Shown piece by piece: positions 1 through 6,086 of a stretch of 7,834 nucleotides of DNA (position 1 is the stretch's first letter; each line of letters begins with the position of its first letter). Source of the stretch: Bacillota bacterium (GTDB lineage Bacteria > Bacillota > Clostridia > Christensenellales > Aristaeellaceae). Location: assembly GCA_023392755.1 (NCBI GenBank), contig JAEWNM010000369.1, positions 1 to 7,834 on the forward strand. Direction: 5' to 3'. Under the pieces are notes generated by a model that worked only from the letters and a program-made list of their open reading frames with translations, was not told where the DNA came from and did not search any database. The position numbers were made by a program, and so were the translations under genes.

Positions 1-1078
1 TGTGCTGGAGTATGCCGACGGGCTGATCCGCGATGCGATATTGCGGGAGCTTGCCAGGGGCGGGCAGGTGTATTTTTTGTACAACCGCGTCCGCTCCATC
101 GAGCAGTTTTACGCGCGCTTAAAACAGCTTGTGCCGGAGGCGCGGGTGGCCATTGCCCACGGGCAGATGAAGGAAAACGCGCTGGAGGATGTGATGATGG
201 ATTTTTACGACGGCACGTACGACGTGCTGCTGTGTACCACCATCATTGAAAGCGGCCTGGATATTCCCACCGCCAATACGCTTATCGTGTTCGATGCCGA
301 CCGCTTCGGGCTTTCCCAGCTGTACCAGCTTCGCGGCAGGGTGGGGCGCAGCAACCGGCAGGCTTATGCCTACTTCACCGTCCGGCCAGACAGAATGGTG
401 AGTGAAACGGCACAAAAGCGGCTATCCGCCATCCGTGAGTTTACAGAGTTTGGCGCTGGCTTCCGCATCGCCATGCGCGACCTGGAGATACGCGGCGCGG
501 GCAACATACTGGGGCCGGAGCAGCACGGTCATTTGAGTGCCGTGGGCTATGACATGTACTGCAAGCTGATCGAGGAGACCATCAGGGAAGTTCGGGGTGA
601 CCAGGGGCCGGTCGGCGATTTGGAAACACGCATAGAGCTCAAGGTGAATGCCTTCCTGCCCGCGGACTATGTGCCCGACGAGCGCCAGCGCATGGAAATC
701 TATAAACGCATTTCCCTTTTGGAGGACAGGGCGGGCAGGGAAGATATCGAGGAAGAGCTGCTGGACCGCTTCGGCGAAGCGCCGGAGGCGGTGAACAACC
801 TGCTGGATATCGCCCATCTGAAGGCGCTGTGCCGCGGCCTTGGCATCTTCCATGTGTCCCACAAGGCGTTCACGCTCGTAATGCGGCTGGATGAAAAGCA
901 TGTGCCCGATCCAGTGAAGCTGATTGAGGCCCTGGCGCAAACAGATAAAAGGCTGATCCTATCCGCGTCCAAGACCCCCGCGTTATTAATGAAGGACGCA
1001 AAGCTTACGGTGGAGCAGATGCTTCCCCTGGCCGTTGCGCTGCTTGAAAAAGTGGTGGCGCTGATCAGCCGCCAGTAG
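1..1078 (+). CDS. mfd: Transcription-repair coupling factor Mfd, C-terminal third (5' end outside window)
   Basis: Mfd is a cytoplasmic ATP-driven DNA translocase that pushes stalled RNA polymerase off damaged DNA and recruits UvrA for transcription-coupled repair. The reading frame is open from the left edge, and the first visible codons are internal, so the GTG at base 2 is not a start. Numbering residues from there, the second RecA-like domain shows the HGQM segment (53-56), motif V with TTIIESGLDIPT (79-90) and motif VI with QLRGRVGRS (109-117). Next comes the RecG-type TRG translocation motif, from GAGFRIAMRDLEIRGAGN to GPEQHGH (151-177). From about residue 211 to the end is the C-terminal D7 regulatory (TRCF) domain, including ADYVPDERQRMEIYKRI. 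The visible 358 residues are about the last third of a usual 1,150-residue Mfd. The gene ends in TAG. RecG and PriA share the helicase core, but the D7 domain fits Mfd only. The 3' end appears intact. Confidence 0.97.
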   Translation, partial: VLEYADGLIRDAILRELARGGQVYFLYNRVRSIEQFYARLKQLVPEARVAIAHGQMKENALEDVMMDFYDGTYDVLLCTTIIESGLDIPTANTLIVFDADRFGLSQLYQLRGRVGRSNRQAYAYFTVRPDRMVSETAQKRLSAIREFTEFGAGFRIAMRDLEIRGAGNILGPEQHGHLSAVGYDMYCKLIEETIREVRGDQGPVGDLETRIELKVNAFLPADYVPDERQRMEIYKRISLLEDRAGREDIEEELLDRFGEAPEAVNNLLDIAHLKALCRGLGIFHVSHKAFTLVMRLDEKHVPDPVKLIEALAQTDKRLILSASKTPALLMKDAKLTVEQMLPLAVALLEKVVALISRQ

Positions 1079-1144
1079 AAATGGCGATTTTGCCGCATTC
1101 CGGGCAGGGCGGGCGGAGACAGCCGCTTTCCATACCGGCGTTGC

Positions 1145-1157
1145 GCATGAATCATGC
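1145..1157. repeat. 13-base perfect palindrome upstream of lhr
   Basis: GCATGA, a single central A, and TCATGC form a perfect inverted repeat with 6-base arms, ending 48 bases before the preferred lhr start. This size and symmetry would suit a dimeric regulator, but one copy of this length can arise by chance and no regulator is recognised. It does not match a SOS (LexA) box. Confidence 0.35.
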
Positions 1158-1190
1158 AGCCTGCACAGCCCCGGATTTTCGATGCCGGGC

Positions 1191-1198
1191 GGAAGGGG
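1191..1198 (+). promoter_or_regulatory. Ribosome binding site deciding the lhr start
   Basis: The purine run GGAAGGGG sits 7 bases before the ATG at 1206. It touches the ATG at 1200 and lies downstream of the ATG at 1182. Only 1206 has normal Shine-Dalgarno spacing, and starting there gives an N terminus (MDTLDIFSPL) that opens directly into the family's first conserved segment. The site supports 1206 over the two in-frame upstream ATGs. Confidence 0.6.
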
Positions 1199-1205
1199 AA
1201 TGCCG

Positions 1206-4200
1206 ATGGACACACTGGATATATTCAGCCCGCTGACCGCCAAATGGTTTGCCCGCGAAATCGGCATGCCCACCGCGGTGCAGGCGTCGGCCTGGCCCCT
1301 GATCGCGGCGGGGGAGCATACGCTCGTATCCGCGCCTACGGGCACCGGCAAAACACTGTCCGCCTTTTTGGTGTTCATCGACCGGCTGATGCGCGCGTCT
1401 CTGGAGGGTGCGCTCAAGCAGGAGCTTCAGCTGATTTATGTATCGCCTTTGAAATCCCTGGCCGGGGACATCAGGGAAAACCTCCGCCGACCCCTGGAGG
1501 GTATTGCTGCGCAAGCGCGGGAAGCGGGGGCCCTTACGGACGGAGCGCCACTGGATATTGCCATCCGCACGGGAGATACCTCCCAGGCCGAGCGGCGCAG
1601 AATGCTCAAAACCCCACCGCATATCCTGATCACCACGCCGGAATCGCTTTTTTTGATGCTGACGGCCCAAAGCAGCCGGCCTGTTTTAAGCACGGCCAAA
1701 TGGATCATCATCGACGAACTCCATGCCCTCATCGACACCAAGCGGGGCGCACACCTGATGCTGTCCATTGCCCGGCTGGACAGGCTATGCGGCAGACATC
1801 TGCAGCGCATCGGCCTTTCAGCCACCATAGAGCCGCTGGATACGGCCGCAAAATACCTGGCCCCGGAGGCGGCGGCCATTGCCGCGCCGAAAATGCGCAA
1901 GGATATTTGCATCCAGGTAGTCAGCCCCCTTCAAAACCGTGACGAAATCAAAAAGGATGCCGCCTGGCAGGAAATTGCGCGTACGATTCATGAACGCTGC
2001 GCCTCCTCCCGCAGCGTTATCGCCTTTGTGGAGGGCCGGGCCTATGCCGAAAAGCTGGCCTATTATGTCAATGCCCTGGGCGGGGAGGGCTTTGCCAGAA
2101 CCCACCACGGCAGCATGTCCAAGGAGCACCGGCTGGAGGTGGAGCATGCCCTCCGGGCGGGATCGCTGCGGCTTCTGTGCGCCACATCCTCCATGGAGCT
2201 CGGCATCGACGTGGGGGAAATCGACCAGGTATTCCAAATCGGCTGTCCCCGAACCATTTCAAGCACCATGCAGCGGCTGGGCCGGGCGGGCCACAATCCC
2301 AACCGTGTCAGCACCATGCACATCTTTCCCCGCACGCCGCTGGAAGGGCTGTACGGCGGCCTTACGGCCGAGGTGGCCAGAAAGGGCGGCGTGGAACAGT
2401 CCCATCCCCCCAGGCTGTGCCTGGATGTGCTGGCACAGCATCTGGTTTCCATGGCGTCTAGCAGCGGGTACGCGGTTTCGGAGGTTATGGACGTCCTTTT
2501 ACGAGCCTATCCCTTCCGGGACGTAACGCTTTCTGATGTCCGGGAGGTGCTTCGCATGCTGGCCGGTGATTACGAGCACGACAGGGATATACCCGTGCGG
2601 CCAAGGGTGCTGTACGACCGCATTCACGATCAGGTGGAGCCGGACCCGTACAGCCGCATGCTGGCGGTTTCCGCCGGGGGGACCATTCCCGACAAGGGGC
2701 TGTATACCGCCAAAACGGAAAATGGCGTGACGCTTGGGGAGTTGGACGAGGAATTCATCTACGAAAGCCGGGTGGGGGACAGGTTTTTGCTGGGCAGCTT
2801 CGCCTGGCAGATTGCCAATATACAAAAGGACACGGTGACCGTCGTGCCCGCCGCTGCCCAGGGGGCGCGGGTGCCCTTTTGGAAAGGCGAAATCGGGGGC
2901 CGCAGGCTCAAAACCGGCTATGCCTTCGGGGAAATATTCCGCAGGCTCACCAAGGCCGCCGGGGCCGGAACGCTTACAAGCGAGCTTGCCGCCCTGGGGC
3001 TGGACGATGCGGCGGCCCAAAGCGCCGCAGAGCTTGTCAGGCGCCAGCTGACAGCCACGGGCACACTGCCCGACGACAAGACCCTGATCGTTGAGCATTA
3101 CAGGGATGAGGCCGGCAACCCGCAAATGATGGTGCATTCCATTTTCGGCCGCCCGGTGAACGAACCTCTGGCCATCCTGGTCATGGAGGTCACCCGGCAG
3201 ATGACGGGCATGAATGTTAACTTCGTGGCCGACGACGACGGATTTTTGCTGTTTCCCTATGAGGACAGGCCGATGCCCCAAGGGCTTCTGTATGCCATTT
3301 CTCCGGACACGGCAGGGGCGGTGCTCAACGCCGTGCTGCCCGTGACGCCGGTGTACAACATGGCCTTCCGCTACAATGCCGCCCGGGCGTTGATGATGGG
3401 GCTCAAAAACGCTGGGCGCCAGCCCCTTTGGGTGCAGCGCATGCGCGGCGCACAGATGCTTGACCATCTGGTGCAGGCTGAAAACCATCCCCTGGTGCGG
3501 GAAACACGGCGGGAATGTCTGGAGGATTACTGGGATGTGGAGGGCGCCGTGCGGATTGTGAATGCCATCCGCGCGGGGGAGATTCGTGTGACGGAGCTTT
3601 ATCAGGAGTCGCCTTCGCCTCTTTCGCTTACGCTCCGGCGGCAGACGGAGGCCTCCATGATGTATGAGTATGCGCCTACTCCCACCGCCACCCACGCGGC
3701 TGTGGCGCAGGCGCTGGAGAAGACGCGCATGATCCCGCCGGAGGAAGAGCAGCTAAAGCGCGTATCGGAACGTACGCGCCTGCCCGAAAACGAATCCCAG
3801 CTGCACACCCTTTTGATGATCGAGGGGGATCTTGTGCCGGGAGAGCTGAACATCCCGCCCCAATGGCTGGAAGCGCTGGAAGCGCAGGGCCGGGCAGCCT
3901 ATATTGAGCCTGGGCTGTGGGTTGCGGCAGAGCAGGCAGGGGATTATGAGGCCGCGCTTTCCAAAGGAGATGCGGAATCAAGGGGCCCTGTCATCCGCAG
4001 GCTTTTGCGCTACCGCGGCCCCCAGGCCGTTGAGCAAATCGCCCAGCGGTACGGCCTTGCCGAGGCGGCGGCGCAGTCCATCCTTCACAAGCTGGCCGGC
4101 AGCGGCGAGGCGGTGGAGTTTGAAGGGCTTTACTATCATGGGCAGCTGTTCGAACGCGCTGCAAAAGAGACGGTGGCAAGCCGCCGCACGCGCATACGCA

Positions 4201-5339
4201 CTCTCCCCTCCCAACGGTATGCGGCACTGCTGGCCGGGCGCGTCCAGAGAGCCGCACCGCCCGGGGAGCAGCTTCTTAACGCGGTGAAATCCCTCTGCGG
4301 CATTTACCTTCCCGCCGCCCAGTGGGAAAGCCTTGTGCTGCCCCTTCGGGTTGGCGGCTACCGGCCGGAGATGCTGGATACGCTGCTTGGCCAGGGGCAT
4401 GTCTTCTGGCGCATGACGCCGGATGGTGAGCTTGGCTTTCATCTGTATGAGGATATCGATTGGGATGCCGAGCCGGCAATGACGGATGCCCGGCTTGATG
4501 ACTTACAAAAGCTGGTACTCACTGCGCTTGGGCAGCGGGGAGCCAGCTTCATTAACAGCCTTAACTCCCTTCTTGGCGGCGGGTCTGCCAAGGATACGCT
4601 GAATCAACTGGCGGAATTGGGCCTTGTGCGTGCGGACAGCTTTGTGCCCATCCGCCAATGGCTGGCAAGGGAACAGGATGCTCAGGTGTCCTTAAGGCGG
4701 CGGGTGAATGCCAGGGTTCTGGCTTCCACCTCCGGCCGGTGGGAGCTTATGCGCCCTGTAAAGGCGATTTCCATGGAGCAGCAACTGGACAGGGCCTTTG
4801 ACAGGTGTGTCATCCTGTGCCGTGAAACGGCCCAGGGGCTTGCTTGGGGCGAGGCGGTAAAGCTGCTTCGGCTGTGGGAATATACCGGGCGCATAAGGCG
4901 CGGGTACTTCATTGAGGGGCTGTCCGGCATGCAGTTCATTCGTGATAGCGATTTTTCGGGCGTCATGCAAGCTCTTAATCATCCTTCGGATGAAATTGTC
5001 TGGCTTCCGGCGGCAGACCCTATGCAGCCCTTTGGCAAATGCCTGCCCCACCTTCCGGAAAGGTCCTTCCTGAACCTGCCCGGCACCCTTGTCGCACTGT
5101 GCGGCGGCTTGCCGGTGATGGCGCTTGAACGCCATGGAAAGGCTTTGCGTGTTTTTGATCCTTCGTCATTGCCCTTAGCGCTTGCGGCTTTTGTACGGGA
5201 ATACGCCGGCAGGCGCGTGTTTCCGGCGCTTTCGAGGATTACCGTAAAGGAATACCCGCCGGAGGCGGCCGATGCGCTCTTTGGCGCCGGGTTCAAACGT
5301 GAAATGCAGGATTATGTTCTGTACAGGCCGGCCGTATAG
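1206..5339 (+). CDS. lhr: Lhr-family superfamily-2 ATP-dependent helicase
   Basis: This is a large helicase-related (Lhr) protein of 1377 residues. Family members are ATP-driven 3'-to-5' DNA translocases that unwind DNA and, strongly, RNA:DNA hybrids, and they are linked to DNA repair. Visible motifs, numbered from this start, are: Walker A APTGTGKT (43-50), Ia YVSPLKSL (78-85), Ib TTPESL (143-148), motif II DELH (170-173; relatives usually have DEVH), SAT (205-207), HHGSMS (300-305), motif V SSMELGIDVGEID (328-340) and motif VI QRLGRAGH (356-363). The Lhr-specific winged-helix and beta-barrel region follows, with VPFWKGEIGGR (W559) probably matching a nucleic-acid-contacting tryptophan of mycobacterial Lhr. 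A DEAD/H-associated domain starts near 644 (HSIFGRPVNEPL). From about 925 on are further winged-helix segments, which in long Lhr proteins form an AlkZ/YcaQ-like C-terminal part. E. coli and mycobacterial Lhr are near 1,500 residues, so this is a slightly short long form with no internal break. ATGs at 1182 and 1200 are alternative starts. It follows mfd by 127 bases. Confidence 0.95.
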   Translation: MDTLDIFSPLTAKWFAREIGMPTAVQASAWPLIAAGEHTLVSAPTGTGKTLSAFLVFIDRLMRASLEGALKQELQLIYVSPLKSLAGDIRENLRRPLEGIAAQAREAGALTDGAPLDIAIRTGDTSQAERRRMLKTPPHILITTPESLFLMLTAQSSRPVLSTAKWIIIDELHALIDTKRGAHLMLSIARLDRLCGRHLQRIGLSATIEPLDTAAKYLAPEAAAIAAPKMRKDICIQVVSPLQNRDEIKKDAAWQEIARTIHERCASSRSVIAFVEGRAYAEKLAYYVNALGGEGFARTHHGSMSKEHRLEVEHALRAGSLRLLCATSSMELGIDVGEIDQVFQIGCPRTISSTMQRLGRAGHNPNRVSTMHIFPRTPLEGLYGGLTAEVARKGGVEQSHPPRLCLDVLAQHLVSMASSSGYAVSEVMDVLLRAYPFRDVTLSDVREVLRMLAGDYEHDRDIPVRPRVLYDRIHDQVEPDPYSRMLAVSAGGTIPDKGLYTAKTENGVTLGELDEEFIYESRVGDRFLLGSFAWQIANIQKDTVTVVPAAAQGARVPFWKGEIGGRRLKTGYAFGEIFRRLTKAAGAGTLTSELAALGLDDAAAQSAAELVRRQLTATGTLPDDKTLIVEHYRDEAGNPQMMVHSIFGRPVNEPLAILVMEVTRQMTGMNVNFVADDDGFLLFPYEDRPMPQGLLYAISPDTAGAVLNAVLPVTPVYNMAFRYNAARALMMGLKNAGRQPLWVQRMRGAQMLDHLVQAENHPLVRETRRECLEDYWDVEGAVRIVNAIRAGEIRVTELYQESPSPLSLTLRRQTEASMMYEYAPTPTATHAAVAQALEKTRMIPPEEEQLKRVSERTRLPENESQLHTLLMIEGDLVPGELNIPPQWLEALEAQGRAAYIEPGLWVAAEQAGDYEAALSKGDAESRGPVIRRLLRYRGPQAVEQIAQRYGLAEAAAQSILHKLAGSGEAVEFEGLYYHGQLFERAAKETVASRRTRIRTLPSQRYAALLAGRVQRAAPPGEQLLNAVKSLCGIYLPAAQWESLVLPLRVGGYRPEMLDTLLGQGHVFWRMTPDGELGFHLYEDIDWDAEPAMTDARLDDLQKLVLTALGQRGASFINSLNSLLGGGSAKDTLNQLAELGLVRADSFVPIRQWLAREQDAQVSLRRRVNARVLASTSGRWELMRPVKAISMEQQLDRAFDRCVILCRETAQGLAWGEAVKLLRLWEYTGRIRRGYFIEGLSGMQFIRDSDFSGVMQALNHPSDEIVWLPAADPMQPFGKCLPHLPERSFLNLPGTLVALCGGLPVMALERHGKALRVFDPSSLPLALAAFVREYAGRRVFPALSRITVKEYPPEAADALFGAGFKREMQDYVLYRPAV

Positions 5340-5354
5340 CGCCCATCGGCCGGC
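5327..5354. repeat. 8-base inverted repeat straddling the lhr stop codon
   Basis: GCCGGCCG (5327-5334) and CGGCCGGC (5347-5354) are perfect reverse complements separated by 12 bases that contain the lhr TAG (5337-5339). In RNA this would form a very stable G+C hairpin. On the plus strand it is followed by an A-rich run (AAAAAGAAAA) and not by a T-run. On the minus strand there is no T-run after it either. It therefore does not look like a standard intrinsic terminator, though it could hinder transcription or protect the 3' end of the mRNA. It also marks where similarity to the glycosidase remnant begins. Confidence 0.6.
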
Positions 5355-5835
5355 AAAAAGAAAACGTACGAAAACCATGCTGAAGAAGCGGTGCTGTTTT
5401 TCCGCCTGGGGCAGCATCCCTTTGTGCTCAGGGTCAGGGCGTATAACGAAGGCGCGGCCTTCCGCTATGAGATTCCCGGGGGGAAAGGCACACCGCTTTT
5501 TGTAAACCATGATACAACGGAATTTCACTTTTCCCAATCATGCGGCAGGCTTTGGCCGCAGGACTGGATCAAAACATATGAAGGCCCCTACAATCTGCAT
5601 GGCTGGGACGATAGGCTCTTCGGCCAGGGCTTTGGCATGCCCTGCCTGTTTTTGGAAGGTGATGCAGGGGTGGGCGGCGTCGCCGATGTATATATCAACG
5701 GCGGGGAGCCTGTGAAGGCAAATCTGAACGGCGTAGGGCTTTGGGGCGCGGCCATACGAAACGAAATACTTGGCCGGGAGGTGCTGGTGCACCTTGAAAA
5801 AGGCAAGAACACCATTCAAATCACAAGCGGTGAAA
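5340..5835 (+). pseudogene. Remnant of a carbohydrate-active protein: GH97 N-terminal-like domain plus CBM6/35-like module, 5' truncated
   Basis: Seen directly: from the lhr stop codon onwards the same frame stays open. It encodes a stretch resembling the N-terminal beta-sandwich domain of GH97 glycosidases, with VLRVRAYNEGAAFRYEIPG (about 5427-5483), then DTTEFHF and, further on, TYEGPYN and FGMPCLFLEGD. It continues with a pattern typical of CBM6/CBM35 carbohydrate-binding modules: VYINGGEPVKANLNG, a tryptophan, then VLVHLEKGKNTIQIT (about 5686-5823). There is no signal peptide, no start region and no catalytic domain. A GTG at 5391 could serve as a start but would begin inside the GH97-like domain. 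The fragment is therefore best read as the middle of a degraded exo-acting glycosidase that lost its 5' end. The domain calls rest on remembered family patterns and are moderate. A short expressed sugar-binding protein is a less likely alternative. Confidence 0.6.
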
Positions 5836-6049
5836 GCATTCTTCCCCATGTTCGGGAAAATCACCGTCACCCCGGACTAGCTATCTGGAAACTGGCGTCA
5901 AGGTGCGGTTTTTCGACGGTGTTGGGGATTTCCGCTACACGGTCGCGGGGTGGAGCATTGAGGAGGATACGCTTTCCGTTACCCTTGCGGATATCCATTA
6001 CCCCTTTACCGTCACGCTGCACTGCCGGGTGCACGAGGAATTCGTATGA
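5836..6049 (+). pseudogene. Remnant of the N-terminal region of a GH36-like alpha-galactosidase, frameshifted
   Basis: Two adjoining frames together give one plausible protein start. ATG at 5848 reads MFGKITVTPD and meets TAG at 5878. One base further on, the next frame continues as YLETGVKVRFFDGVGDFRY (from 5882), then EEDTLSVTLADIHYPFTVTL and CRVHEEFV, before TGA at 6047. The later part matches the pattern near the start of GH36-type glycosidases, where a beta-supersandwich domain carries a 'tL.i.L.D..ypl.v.LhYrV.eeyD' stretch. Only about 65 codons remain, against some 700 in an intact enzyme, and there is no catalytic region. The break at 5878-5881 is consistent with a single-base insertion. 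It may be a separate gene start or a piece of the same decayed locus as the preceding fragment. Family assignment is moderate; that it is broken is clearer. Confidence 0.5.
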
Positions 6050-6072
6050 ACAATGATCGGGAAAAAGCATCT

Positions 6073-6078
6073 GGAGGA
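6073..6078 (+). promoter_or_regulatory. Strong ribosome binding site of the DUF5107 gene
   Basis: GGAGGA lies 8 bases before the ATG at 6087, a near-ideal Shine-Dalgarno sequence with good spacing, and it fixes that start. The gap between the last stop of the remnant (6049) and this site holds no recognisable promoter. Transcription probably begins somewhere within the remnant region or further upstream. Confidence 0.85.
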
Positions 6079-6086
6079 ATGATCCT

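Larger units (their letters stand above)
1079..1205 (+). other. Spacer between mfd and lhr
   Basis: This 127-base spacer holds no gene that I can support. It has no hairpin followed by a T-run, so no clear Rho-independent terminator for mfd, and no well-spaced -35/-10 pair. It carries a short perfect palindrome (1145-1157) and the ribosome binding site of the next gene. By inference, lhr is probably transcribed at least partly by read-through from mfd, but a weak or unusual promoter here cannot be excluded. Confidence 0.5.

Noticed and set aside
1050..1076. Possible terminator hairpin over the mfd stop (TGGCG and CGCCA arms around CTGATCAG)
   Set aside because: The stem has a bulge, a very small loop and no T-run immediately downstream, so it is not a convincing Rho-independent terminator.
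2499..3695. Long open frame on the minus strand (about 398 codons) inside lhr, with several shorter ones elsewhere in lhr
   Set aside because: The lhr frame carries all helicase motifs in order, whereas the antisense translations are rich in P, H, G and R with no recognisable domain. This is typical of shadow frames in G+C-rich coding DNA.
5391..6056. An intact 221-residue gene from GTG 5391
   Set aside because: It would start inside a beta-sandwich domain. After about 5835 its translation loses all family resemblance, which resumes in the other two frames, so it fits a truncated, frameshifted remnant better.
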